Below are positions 51,045-60,527 of a stretch of DNA of 64,000 nt, one piece after another. The DNA is from Schizochytrium sp. CCTCC M209059 (lineage: Eukaryota; Sar; Bigyra; Thraustochytrida; Thraustochytriidae). A program made the translations under genes and the position numbers. Each line of letters starts with the position of its first letter. Positions within the stretch are counted from its first letter, which is position 1. The stretch spans positions 926,823 to 990,822 of the forward strand of contig KN805371.1 of assembly GCA_000818945.1 (NCBI GenBank). Direction: 5' to 3'. Below the pieces are notes generated by a model. That model saw only the letters and a program-made list of their open reading frames with translations. It searched no databases and was not told the origin of the DNA.

Positions 51045-53798
51045 TTAATTGAATGCGAGATTCCAAATAGCCCAGCATGCCTCTTCTTGCACTTGTTCGC
51101 TTGCGGGATGTGCGCGCATGGCCGCCACGATCTCCTTGCCCACCTTGAGCTCTTGGCCAAGGATCTCCTTGTTGCGGGCGTTGACTGCGAGATTCCGAAT
51201 AGCCCCGCATGCGTATCTCTGCACTTGTTCGCTTGCGGGATGTGCGCGCATGGCCGCCACGATCTCCTTGCCGACCTTGAGCTCTTGGCCAAGGATCTCC
51301 TTGTTGCGGTCGTTGTTGTATGCGAGATTCCGAATAGCCCCGCATGCATTCTCCTGCACTTGTTCACTTGCGGGATGCGCGCGCATGGCCGCCACGATCT
51401 CCTCGCCGACCTTGAGCTCTTGGCCAAGGATCTCCTGGTTGCGGGCGTTGACTGCGAGATTCCGAATAGCCCCGCATGCGTATCTCTGCACTTGTTCGCT
51501 TGCGGGATGTGCGCGCATGGCCGCCACGATCTCCTTGCCGACCTTGAGCTCTTGGCCGTTGCGGGCGTTGACTGCGAGATTGCCAATAGCCCCGCATGCA
51601 TTTTCTTGCACTTCTTCGCTTGCGGGATGTGCGCGCATGGCCGCCACGATCTCCTCGCCGACCTCGAGCTCTTGGCCAAGGATCTCCGCGTTGCGGGGAG
51701 CGTTGTATGCGAGATTGCCAATAGCCCCGCATGCATTTTCTTGCACTTGTTCGCTTGCGGGATGTGCGCGCATGGCCGCCACGATCTCCTTGCCGACCTT
51801 GAGCTCTTGGCCAAGGATCTCCTTGTTGCGGGCAGAGTCATTCGCGACAACAAATACAACCCCACATGCTGCGGCTTGAAGATCTTCATGTGCGCGGAAC
51901 GACTGAAACATCTCAATCAAAATCTCGCCGAGCCCATGCTCTTGGATTGCCGAAACGCGAAACGGCGTTGCCGACGATTTCCCACTCAACGCAAATCGAA
52001 GCACCCACAAAGACTTTGCTAGCGCATCGGGGTCTGCGCTCTCCACTAGAATTCGCTTCATGTTCGAGATGATTCCGCGTGAGCGAGCCTCGGCGCGCAA
52101 CGTATCACCATTGTCCGCACCATGCTCAACCTCAAGAATTTCCCGTAGGGTGTCCAAGGTCTGGAGAAGATTTTCTATGTTCTCGGACAAGTCACGGACA
52201 AGACCTTGCACGAGCTCGATACTTGCATCTTCGGGACCGCTGCGAAATCGCGAAATCGCTAAAACTAAACCTCGGATGATTCGTGTCGATCGACGGACAT
52301 TTGTACGACTTTGAAAGGTACTGAGAATTTCGGATGCACGAGGGCGGTCTTGTGGGTTATGCTCCCAGCATCGTTTCATGAGCCGCACGACCCAAAGACG
52401 AACGTCAACCTCATCGGAGATCTCGGGTCGGTCTCCATTTAAAACTCTTGTTTCTAGATCCGAGACCGAGTTTACGCTCCGAGCAAACGGCGATTTGCCA
52501 TGATAGATCTCCCACATGACGATACCAAAGGAGTAAACGTCCGCGCGCGTTGTCCATCGTGCAGGTGCTTGTAGGACTTCGGGGGCCATGTACGCAGGTG
52601 TCCCTACTGATGAAACGGTGTTGGCGATACTGCTAAAGGTGTCGAGTTGTGTGGCAAGCCCAAAGTCTGCTAGCTTGATGAGACCAAGGTCGCGGCTAAG
52701 AAGGACGTTGGCTGGTTTAAGGTCACGATGAACGACCATGTTTCCATGGAGGTACTCCAGCCCGCGAGCCATGCCGCGGAGAATGGCTTCTTTGTCGTCA
52801 AGGGTCAATGCTAATGTCGCATGACTCTCGGCCTCATACAAGAGATCGTCGAGTGACATGTCGCACTTGTCCATGACGAGGTGGAAGCGGTTCCGCAGGA
52901 TGCAGGTTCCGAGCAGGCAGACAATGTTGGCGTGCTCGAGGCCGGTCCAACTCTCAGCTTCACGCATAAGGGCTTGCTGCTCTTGAAATTGCATGCGGCG
53001 ACCATTTGGCTTGACACGCTTGATTGCAACTTCAACTTCGGCGCCATCGTCGCGCTTGAAGAGGCCCAGAACAACCTGACCAAATTGGCCCTCGCCGAGA
53101 ACCTGCAAAGGGGCCGAGATGTTCACCCGCTCACTTGGGAGCGAGGCGGCCTCGGCTTCTTCGGCCTTGATGAGATTGACCGTTAGACGCTCTAGCGCCT
53201 GACGCTGACGGCGCGTGCCCAGCTGGCCTTCGAGTACCGCGTCGATATCCACGTCCGGGTTTTCCTGAAGAAAAGAGACGACTTCTTCTGGATCGTCGTC
53301 GAGGAGACCACGCTCGTGCAGCGCTCCAAGCACACGGACTAGGTCGTCCCGTGCATCTTCCTCGTCGTGCGCGTCTTCGCCAAGTGCCGCGGCGTCGTCC
53401 TGGGCTTGCTGCGTTTCCTGATGCTGGCGAAGCTGGAGGTCAAGTTGGCAGAGTTGGAGACATGTCTGAAGATGCTGCTCGGCCTCGCGCAGAGACTGGC
53501 GAATGGCTCTGGCTTGAAAGAGAAAACGCGCTCTCGCGGCAAGGTTACCCCTCGCGCTCGCGCGACGAGCATTGTCGCCAAAGTACGGCCTCAGGAGGTC
53601 GAGGACGTCGCGCAGCGCCGCTTCAAGTTGTGTCACGTTGATATCCGCCTCGCGCAGCTGCTCGAGGTGCGCCGCCAACCTTGTGAGTACAGCTTGGAGG
53701 TGTGCCGCCTTTCGTTTGCATGCGACGGCATCATCCAGCAGGGCCGCGCCATCTCGGGCAAGCTGCAGCACGAGCGCCACGCCGGAGATCGCGTCCAT
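51045..53798 (-). CDS. Helical-bundle / TKL-like protein kinase / ARM-repeat protein
   Basis: The 917-residue protein starts from the ATG at 53798. Residues 1-130 are a helical region (SGVALVLQLARDGAALLDDA, HLEQLREADINVTQLEAALR, RFLFQARAIRQSLREAEQHL) whose spacing resembles the N-terminal four-helix bundle of MLKL and fungal HeLo domains. Residues about 230-500 form a complete kinase: LGEGQFGQVVLG, VAIK (Lys260), HRDLKPAN (357-364), DFG (378-380), MAPEV, and the DVYSFGIVMWE of TKL/RIP-like kinases. The C-terminal 300 residues are ARM/HEAT-type repeats, six of them nearly identical 42-44-residue units (EIVAAMRAHPASEQVQENAC). All catalytic residues are present, so it is probably active. It is the only unbroken gene of the accessory region. 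Its promoter has a 41-bp-period repeat. Confidence 0.85.
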   Translation of the reverse strand: MDAISGVALVLQLARDGAALLDDAVACKRKAAHLQAVLTRLAAHLEQLREADINVTQLEAALRDVLDLLRPYFGDNARRASARGNLAARARFLFQARAIRQSLREAEQHLQTCLQLCQLDLQLRQHQETQQAQDDAAALGEDAHDEEDARDDLVRVLGALHERGLLDDDPEEVVSFLQENPDVDIDAVLEGQLGTRRQRQALERLTVNLIKAEEAEAASLPSERVNISAPLQVLGEGQFGQVVLGLFKRDDGAEVEVAIKRVKPNGRRMQFQEQQALMREAESWTGLEHANIVCLLGTCILRNRFHLVMDKCDMSLDDLLYEAESHATLALTLDDKEAILRGMARGLEYLHGNMVVHRDLKPANVLLSRDLGLIKLADFGLATQLDTFSSIANTVSSVGTPAYMAPEVLQAPARWTTRADVYSFGIVMWEIYHGKSPFARSVNSVSDLETRVLNGDRPEISDEVDVRLWVVRLMKRCWEHNPQDRPRASEILSTFQSRTNVRRSTRIIRGLVLAISRFRSGPEDASIELVQGLVRDLSENIENLLQTLDTLREILEVEHGADNGDTLRAEARSRGIISNMKRILVESADPDALAKSLWVLRFALSGKSSATPFRVSAIQEHGLGEILIEMFQSFRAHEDLQAAACGVVFVVANDSARNKEILGQELKVGKEIVAAMRAHPASEQVQENACGAIGNLAYNAPRNAEILGQELEVGEEIVAAMRAHPASEEVQENACGAIGNLAVNARNGQELKVGKEIVAAMRAHPASEQVQRYACGAIRNLAVNARNQEILGQELKVGEEIVAAMRAHPASEQVQENACGAIRNLAYNNDRNKEILGQELKVGKEIVAAMRAHPASEQVQRYACGAIRNLAVNARNKEILGQELKVGKEIVAAMRAHPASEQVQEEACWAIWNLAFN
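51049..51860 (-). repeat. Nearly identical 126-bp ARM coding repeats
   Basis: Six tandem units of about 126 bp. Differences cluster at the codon after the leading Asn, at Lys/Glu after VG, at the EN/RY/EE pair and at Gly/Arg/Trp before NLA. The third unit is 12 bp shorter. Such uniformity in DNA implies recent duplication or gene conversion. Confidence 0.9.
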
Positions 53799-54081
53799 GA
53801 TTGCGAACTCGCTGCACGTGCGGGGCCCACGCGAGTGTCTGTCTACAGTACCATGGTCGTGTTTTTATTAGAAAACATCTAGTGTACATTATCATGATAT
53901 TGTTTTTAGTAGAAAACGTCTAGCGCACACTCTCGTTCTCCACGAGTGATCGCGCCTGGAACCTCGACAAAGCAGATGGGCGCGATCTTCTTCATTCGGC
54001 AAAGCGCGGACGCGCGCGAGAGCGGCGACGCCAGTACGTGCAACGACCGGAGCGAGCGGGCAAGCAAGCAGGCAAGTCGGG
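53799..54081. promoter_or_regulatory. Divergent promoter with a 41-bp-period repeat
   Basis: Upstream of the kinase gene, a 29-bp sequence (GTTTTTATTAGAAAACATCT and following) at 53861-53889 recurs with five or so changes at 53902-53930. It could be a duplicated regulatory site. The rest has no recognised feature. Confidence 0.4.
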
Positions 54082-56167
54082 ATGGGGAGGCAGCCGCCGA
54101 CACTCCCCGCGGTGACGTGCGATGCCGCACTCAAGCAAGCCACACAGCTGATCCAATCGGCCCTTTCCGCGAGGGGCCTCGAGCTCGGAGGCGATGCGCG
54201 ATGGCGGCGCCCGGCGCGTCGCGAGCAAGACCGCCCCCGCGAACCTCGCTGCAGCGGACAAGGTGAGCGAGAGTCGGAAAGCAGCGCAAAGTATCTTCGC
54301 GCCGGCGGACGAGGCCTCCGAGCTCGAACAGAAGAAGAATGAGCGCGACGACCACGAAGCGAAGGCCTGCGGCGGGATGCTCTACAACGATGATGACCTC
54401 GGCTTCGACAATACGACCAAGGAGTTCACGGAGCGTCTCCGCATGTTTCTTCGCTCGGAATCCACCGAGGGCCAACATGCGCGCCGCAAAGACCTGTCCG
54501 GGCTCATGAAGCGCATCGTCGCGCAGATCAGGCTCGAGTGGGAAACGGATCAGCCGAACGCGGAACTGGAAGGGCGCAAGCTGAGCAGTGCCCTCGCCGG
54601 CGCCTTGGTGGAAGCGTGCCAGCACCAGCCGAAGGTCGAGCTCGACGTCATTCACGCAGCCGCGGACGATGGCGTCCCGGAGGCTTTTCTTCTGATCGCA
54701 ATGCTCGAGAGGGAGCTTCCTGACAAAAGCAAGGACTTGTTCGGAGGTATACGACAATTGCCCCCCTGTTGCCGGGAGCGACGACCCTTACGCGCGCGAT
54801 ATTTTCATTGAGGCGGTTTTAATCATCCTCGACGCCATGGAGCCCATCTGCAATGATGCGAGCGCCGCTTGCAGCCGCGACGTGCGGGACGACCTCATGA
54901 CGGGCACCCTGCAAGCCACGTTCAATGCACTCCTGGTATGCATTGCCAAGGAAGGGGGCGCGTGGGAGGACATGGCCGGGAAGAAGAAGATTTCCCACTC
55001 AATGCGCTCCTGGTATGCATTGCCAAGGAAGGGGGCGCGTGGGAGGATATGGCCGGGAAAAAGAAGATTTCCCGCGAAGATGACTTTCCCCCAGCTCAAG
55101 ATGTCCCCATTTCGGACATTGTGGGAAACACGAACACGCAAAGAATCCCTGCCCTCAAGACCTGTCTCTTGGCACTAGACAGATACTTCCGCAGGGATAT
55201 GACCGACCCTCCGCTCAATGCGGCGGCTCCGCGATATTCCAACTTGTTGCTCCACCCGAGTTTGAGTGTTCGCGAATGTACTTTCACAACGCTAATCGAT
55301 TACGCCAAAGTCGAAAAGACGCGAGTCGATACTGAGCACGGCCATTACGGAACGCGCGAACTGACGGCTCGGCATACGTATAGGTCGAGCCGTGCGCTGC
55401 TAGCGAGCGTACTCGAAGACAATCGACATGCCGCCCTCCGGGTGGCACTGCACCCACGCATGCCGGACAGCACAAAGGAGTTCGCTGTGGCTGCGATGGC
55501 TCTGCTGCGAGATTCCAAGATGGAAGAGTTGCCGGCGACGCCGCCCTTTTTGCGCGAACGAGCGCAAAAAGAGAGTTTTATCTCGTCACCGGTGGTCGCG
55601 CATTGCCTCGATAAGTACCACGAGAAAGTGAGTGAAAAGGAAGGTCTTCATCACGAGTCTGCCGTGAGAGCGGCCTCCTTGCGGAAGTGGATTCACGCGC
55701 ACTGTAAAAAAAGGCTCGGGGATTCGTACGATAGTTGCTGCACAAGCGCCGCCGCCGAAGTCCAAAACGCGCCTTGGCTTGCGCACTACCGTGTGGTAGA
55801 AGGAGCTGCTGCTGCTGCCAAGGCCAATGGAAACGATGGCGGCAATTGCCGAAAAGAGATCGGGGCGCGGCCCGACCGCATCGAGAAAATGATTCGAGAG
55901 CCGCGGGTAGAGAGATTTACGAGCTCAGAAGAGGCGGGGGACGGGAACTGCAGTTGGCCTTGGCCTACAGCGTCCACACCGACCGATGATCTGCACAGAG
56001 TGAGTGAATTCACGGCAAGATGGATTCTGAGTGAAGCATCTACTCCGAGAATACGACGCATTTTAACCACCTTGTTTCTTAGCGTTTGGGCACGATCGAG
56101 AAAAAGTCGGACTGCCATCGCTCGCGCAAGCTCGCCCACGGATTGTGTGCGCGGCCTTCTGACATAG
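54082..56167 (+). pseudogene. Orphan helical protein gene broken by three frameshifts
   Basis: Protein-like sequence begins at ATG 54082 (MGRQPPTLPAVTCDAALKQA) in one frame and shifts near 54200 to another (SRKAAQSIFAPADEASELEQ, LSGLMKRIVAQIRLEWETDQ). It shifts again near 54740 (GSDDPYARDIFIEAVLIILD). It is then broken by a 77-bp tandem duplication (54924-55077), after which the last frame runs to 56167 (LNALLVCIAKEGG, SRALLASVLEDNRHAALRVA, STKEFAVAAMALLRDSKMEE). All parts are alpha-helical, and no domain is recognised. The duplication alone shifts the frame by two. It is a pseudogene of a formerly roughly 680-residue protein. Confidence 0.6.
54924..55077 (+). repeat. 77-bp tandem duplication
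   Basis: Copy 1 (54924-55000) and copy 2 (55001-55077) differ at only three or four positions apart from the end of the second copy. Since 77 is not a multiple of three, it shifts the frame of the host gene. Both copies encode ALLVCIAKEGGAWEDMAGKK. Confidence 0.9.
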
Positions 56168-56797
56168 GGTGTGAAATCTTGGAGTGGCGTTGGCCACGCT
56201 GTCGTATGAAAAAATGGAGACTTGCCCCGTCACATGATGTCATATCCTGTAAGGTTTGAGGTTGACGATGGCGAGCTGCCAATGAGGTTGCAGTGAAGCG
56301 AATTAGCGCGTCGCCAGAAATCGTGAGAAAAAGAGAAAGAGCCTCGCAAGAGCCTCGGGAAAGAAAAAATATTTTTGGAAGAAAATTATTTTTGGGGGGT
56401 TGCGCAGAGATCCGTTCTCTCACCAAATTACCGCGGCGGCAGTGAGACTTCACAATTCGTTCTGGAGAACTACACTACGTAGCAAAGTTCACTTGCGCCG
56501 GATGAACACACTCACATAGATATATAAATACATACGCGCGCGCGCGCACAGCCACGCGTGCCGAGTCATATCCGGCGATCGAGAACTGCCTTTGGTGGAG
56601 ACAGGAAAGAGGGTCAGAACCCCGAAAGGTCTTGCTGGGCGTGACGAAAGTTTGCGCGAGCGGCCTGGGCGTTCGCAATCGCATTGTCGCTTGCCTAGTC
56701 ACTCGTTCGCTTGCAGAGCTCTGCGTCAAGAGGTGCGTACGGAAGTAAACCTCTGGCTCGACGCATTTTGCGCCAAAAACTCCACCTAGCGAGCGAG
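56168..56797. promoter_or_regulatory. Intergenic and promoter of the GAF gene
   Basis: This is the boundary between the accessory region and ordinary genes. It has A/T runs near 56360-56400, a CG dinucleotide run near 56535-56548 and a leader before 56798. No gene is supported. Confidence 0.4.
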
Positions 56798-58870
56798 ATG
56801 CTTCGACCGCCGCAACAAGCGTCGCCCGCGGCGCACCCGGCATTGCCAGGAACCAAGGCTGGAAAAGGTGTCTTACCAGCCCCTCCCGGACCAGCACCAG
56901 GACATTTGCGACGTGCAGGAAGTATAAATATGGCAGGCTTTCAGTCGCTTCTCGACGAGCACAAAATTGGCATGGGTGAGGTCTCCGTCAAGGAAGCATA
57001 CCAAGTCTTCAAGCGAATTGAAAGTCAGAGACAGCGTAAGAGTCTTGAGGCAAGTCCCGCGGTCGTGCTTTCACTGATGCAAGATCAACTCAAACTCCTG
57101 CAACATCGGCGCGGCGAATCATTTCGTTCAATGGCATCGTCCTCGACACGCTCCATCATTCCACCACCACCTTCGCGAACATCTTCAGCCTCATCTTTGG
57201 CCCCTGCACTGCGCGACCGGTCCGACTCCCAGACCTCGATGCTGCAGCGAACACCATCGGTAGGTTCAGCGACGATACGGCTGTCGCAAGATCGCCCACC
57301 CGCCTCACGGCGTCCGAATTGGCAAGACTCCGACTCGAGCATGATTGTCGAGGAGGCACGCGCTGGACTCGATCAGGCCAGACAGTTAATGCGTGGGCTT
57401 CAGGACGCGTCTTCGTCGCCAGATGGTCGCAACCGTGGCCGCGAGCAGCTTCCGCCGCCGCCTCAGCTTCCGCCATCTCAAGATCCGCCCGCAGAATCGC
57501 GGGATGCCGCCCGATCTCGAAATCTCGCGCGGCGCAACTCGGAGTCTCAGCTCGGCGCAAATCAGATCAAGGCTCCAGGATTCTATAACGAGCGGCACTC
57601 TTTGAGCCATTCACCTATTAAGAAGAAGCCCCCTCCCCCTCGAGTTCCGCCACCTGCGCTGCGGAATTCTCGAGCCCTCGCAGATGCCAGCGGACAAAGG
57701 CAACAGTCTTCCAGCGCGCTCGCGCCCCTTACCAAGCAAAACACCTTTTCCAAGCCCCCGCCTCCGACTGTAAATGGATTTGTGGGCACTAACCCGACGT
57801 CGGCCGCACCTCGGAGGGGAAAGGACGAGAGAAAACGACAGGAAAATAATGAGGGCGAGGACGAAGAGGACGAGGACCAAGAGGGCCTGCTCGACTTTCG
57901 TCATTCCCAAGAAGGTGAGCATACAAAGCAAGCTAGTACCCCGATTCACTCACAACGTCAGGGTAGTGTATCAATTGGCCCTGCCGAGCGAGAAGCCTTT
58001 AAGCTGCGAGAAAAGCTGACTGCATTAGAAAATCAAGTCGTGCGTGAACAAAACGAGAAGGACCGTCTTCGAGAACACTTGCTGCAGGCACAACGAGAGC
58101 TGCACATTTCGCAAACCAACCTTAAGGAAGCAGAGGATAGTTTGGGCGCGATTCGCGAGCGAGTGGCGTCCAACGAAAAGGCCCTTGCAGACCAAAAGGA
58201 GAAACTCAAGGCTGCACATCTCGATCAAAAGGTGGGTGCACGAAAATCAAGGCAGCGATTTGACGCAGCCATTGACTTTATGAAGGGATTGCTTGTGGAG
58301 ACCAAGTTTGAAACGCTCGTGCAAACCCTCAAATCACGATTGCGCATGATTGTAGGCGCCGAACGCGCGGAAATCTATGTCGTAGATCGTCAGCGTGAAG
58401 AGTTGATCGCTTATCGTGAACGCACGGGAGCACGAAGGCCTCAACCAAACGGTTCGAATCTGTGGATGGGAAGGTTTCCCATGGATACGGGCATCGTGGG
58501 TAGCGTGATTCTGGACAAAACGATGCAGGTTGTGCAAGAAGTGGAAAAGGACGTGCGCTTTGACGCGCTCGTAGACGGCATTGGGTCAAACGGTGTACGC
58601 TCTCTCGTTGTGTACCCGATTCTCATGCGGCAAGAAGTTGTGGCCACCGTAGTGGTTGTGAATAAGCTTTCGTCCAATGGACGCGTCGCTGGTGATACGT
58701 TCACGACGCAGGACATTAGTGCTGTTCAAGACTTTGCGACGCTCACTACCCTCGTTTTTCTTCAGCAGCAAATTGGTAAGACGCGTTCGGCCTCGTCTGC
58801 AAGTCTTCGGCAGCTGAACGCCAACGCTTCGGATGCCGAAGAAGAGTCCGATGATGACAGCCATCGGTGA
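56798..58870 (+). CDS. Coiled-coil / GAF-domain protein
   Basis: The first sensible ATG is at 56798 (MLRPPQQASPAAHPALPGTK); the frame is open upstream only as leader. Of 690 residues, the first 390 are proline-, serine- and arginine-rich and disordered, with poly-Pro patches (SIIPPPPSRTSS, KKPPPPRVPPPAL) that could bind SH3, WW or profilin-type partners. A coiled coil follows (about 390-490, LREKLTALENQVVREQNEKD). A GAF domain spans about 495-660 (ETLVQTLKSRLRMIVGAERA, IYVVDRQREELIAY, MDTGIVGSVILDKTMQVVQE, VRSLVVYPILMRQEVVATVV). GAF domains bind cyclic nucleotides or other small molecules. No catalytic output domain is present, so it may be a scaffold or regulator. The tail is acidic (SDAEEESDDDSHR). 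Confidence 0.8.
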   Translation: MLRPPQQASPAAHPALPGTKAGKGVLPAPPGPAPGHLRRAGSINMAGFQSLLDEHKIGMGEVSVKEAYQVFKRIESQRQRKSLEASPAVVLSLMQDQLKLLQHRRGESFRSMASSSTRSIIPPPPSRTSSASSLAPALRDRSDSQTSMLQRTPSVGSATIRLSQDRPPASRRPNWQDSDSSMIVEEARAGLDQARQLMRGLQDASSSPDGRNRGREQLPPPPQLPPSQDPPAESRDAARSRNLARRNSESQLGANQIKAPGFYNERHSLSHSPIKKKPPPPRVPPPALRNSRALADASGQRQQSSSALAPLTKQNTFSKPPPPTVNGFVGTNPTSAAPRRGKDERKRQENNEGEDEEDEDQEGLLDFRHSQEGEHTKQASTPIHSQRQGSVSIGPAEREAFKLREKLTALENQVVREQNEKDRLREHLLQAQRELHISQTNLKEAEDSLGAIRERVASNEKALADQKEKLKAAHLDQKVGARKSRQRFDAAIDFMKGLLVETKFETLVQTLKSRLRMIVGAERAEIYVVDRQREELIAYRERTGARRPQPNGSNLWMGRFPMDTGIVGSVILDKTMQVVQEVEKDVRFDALVDGIGSNGVRSLVVYPILMRQEVVATVVVVNKLSSNGRVAGDTFTTQDISAVQDFATLTTLVFLQQQIGKTRSASSASLRQLNANASDAEEESDDDSHR

Positions 58871-59028
58871 AAGAACATTCCATCCCACTTTGGTCGCCAC
58901 TGCCATGGTGACTGCCTTGCCTTGTCTTGCCTCGCGATGCATTTCATTGCATTGAACTGAGCTGTAGCCTAAATAGGAGCGCGTTGTGAGCTGCTAGTTT
59001 TATCTTTCTTCTTTCTCTTTTCTAATTG
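58871..59028. other. Convergent 3' region
   Basis: The 3' ends of the GAF and UXS genes face each other here. It contains CCTTGCCTTGTCTTGCC and a CTTTCTTC run. No other feature. Confidence 0.4.
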
Positions 59029-60069
59029 CTAGTTTGCGTCGGTGGAAAGCAGCTTTTCCGAATTCGCGTGAGCCGTGTGCTTTGTTGGGTCCTTGTAGCG
59101 GCGCATGTCGAGATTTTTAAAGTACTCAATGGTCTTTTGCAAACCGTCACGAAGTTGCACCTGAGGCTCCCAATTTTGAAGATACTTTTTTGCCTTTGTA
59201 ATGTCCGGACGACGCTGCTTGGGGTCATCGTTAGGAAGTGGCATGTAAATGATCTTGCTCGTCGATCCAGTGAGCTCCACGACGAGCTCGGCAAGCTCTT
59301 TGATGGTGAACTCGCAAGGGTTGCCAAGATTTACCGGGCCAACCGTTTCCTCCTGGTTCATGAAGCGGACCATGCCCTCGATGAGGTCATCGACAAAGCA
59401 AAAGGAGCGCGTCTGACTGCCGTCGCCGTAAATGGTGATATCACGGCCCTGCAAGGCTTGCATGATAAAGTTTGACACGACGCGGCCATCGTACGGATGC
59501 ATGCCGGGGCCAAAAGTATTGAAGATACGGAGAACCCGGATGTCAACATTGTTCTGGCGGTAGTAATCGAAAAAGAGCGTTTCGGCCGCCCGCTTGCCCT
59601 CGTCGTAGCAGGAGCGCACTCCGTTTGGATTGACGTGGCCCCAGTACTCTTCAGGTTGTGGACTCACGTTGGGGTCGCCGTACACTTCGCTGGTCGACGC
59701 TTGAAGAATGCGGGACTTTGTGCGTTTTGCGAGGCCTAGCAGGTTCATGCTGCCCATAAAGCTCGTCTTCATGGTCTTGATTGGGTTGTACTGATAATGA
59801 ACGGGTGACGCTGGGCACGCTAAATTGTAGATTTGATCCACTTCTGCATGAAAAGGCTCCGTCACATCATGCCGAACGAGCTCAAAATTGGGTTTGTCGA
59901 GAAGATCTGCAATGTTGATGCGTTGGCTCGTAAAGAAGTTGTCGAGACAGATGACTTCGTGGCCCTCCGCTACAAGTCGTCTGCACAGATGCGAGCCAAG
60001 AAAACCGGCCCCGCCCGTGACGAGCACGCGCTGGAACTCTGCCGGCGCGCCGACCGTACCCGTGGCCAT
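59029..60069 (-). CDS. UXS1: UDP-glucuronic acid decarboxylase (UDP-xylose synthase)
   Basis: The first in-frame ATG is at 60069 (MATGTVGAPAEFQRVLVTGG), giving 346 residues. It is a short-chain dehydrogenase-fold enzyme with the NAD-binding VLVTGGAGFLGSH (residues 15-27), the UXS motif CPASPVHYQYNPIKTMKTS, the ASTSEVYGDPNVSPQPEEYW segment, catalytic YDEGKRAAE (Tyr-Lys), and the RIFNTFGPGMHPYDGRVVSN stretch. These mark UXS rather than other sugar epimerases. It converts UDP-glucuronate to UDP-xylose, used for glycans. There is no transmembrane segment in this start model, so it is a cytosolic form; the longer open frame upstream lacks an ATG. Confidence 0.95.
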   Translation of the reverse strand: MATGTVGAPAEFQRVLVTGGAGFLGSHLCRRLVAEGHEVICLDNFFTSQRINIADLLDKPNFELVRHDVTEPFHAEVDQIYNLACPASPVHYQYNPIKTMKTSFMGSMNLLGLAKRTKSRILQASTSEVYGDPNVSPQPEEYWGHVNPNGVRSCYDEGKRAAETLFFDYYRQNNVDIRVLRIFNTFGPGMHPYDGRVVSNFIMQALQGRDITIYGDGSQTRSFCFVDDLIEGMVRFMNQEETVGPVNLGNPCEFTIKELAELVVELTGSTSKIIYMPLPNDDPKQRRPDITKAKKYLQNWEPQVQLRDGLQKTIEYFKNLDMRRYKDPTKHTAHANSEKLLSTDAN

Positions 60070-60527
60070 AGCGCTGCTGCTTTGGCTGCTTGCTTCTGCT
60101 TTTGCTTTTGCTTTTGCTTTTGTTGCTGATGCTATTTTAGAGAAGACTAACGTCTTGATCACGTGCGGCAAGCAGGCAAGAAAACAAGCAAGGAGGCAGA
60201 CAGTTCGTTCGGTCTGGTAAAGGGCAAAAGGCGAAAGAAGAGGGGGTAAAGGGCGCGCTTCGCTCTGCACGTGCACGCTCCTTGGCTGTCAGCGGCTTGA
60301 TCTGTTGGCCAAGTTGTCTCACTACTACTACGTCTTGTCATCCTACGTCGACTAACCTATATATACCTATACTACCAAGTAGGCCTAGTATACGTAGCAA
60401 AACAAGATTCTCGAGACCGCACCAAGGCATCGGGCTCGATGCTGACAGCGAGAAGCTGGGACATGAAAATAATAGAGTCTGGTGTCACGAAGATGATGAT
60501 TAGACACAAAACATGGCCCGTTTCCTT
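60070..60527. promoter_or_regulatory. UXS promoter and 3' region of the next gene
   Basis: It has a (CTTTTG)n run just upstream of the UXS start (about 60090-60122). The rest carries no reading frame of note. Both flanking genes are on the minus strand. Confidence 0.4.

Noticed and set aside
51049..51860. Regularly spaced repeats that could suggest a CRISPR array
   Set aside because: The repeats are contiguous coding units without unique spacers, in a eukaryotic gene.
51018..52022. Plus-strand frames over the ARM repeats
   Set aside because: Repetitive only because the minus-strand ARM repeats are. The kinase reading is continuous and has conserved motifs.
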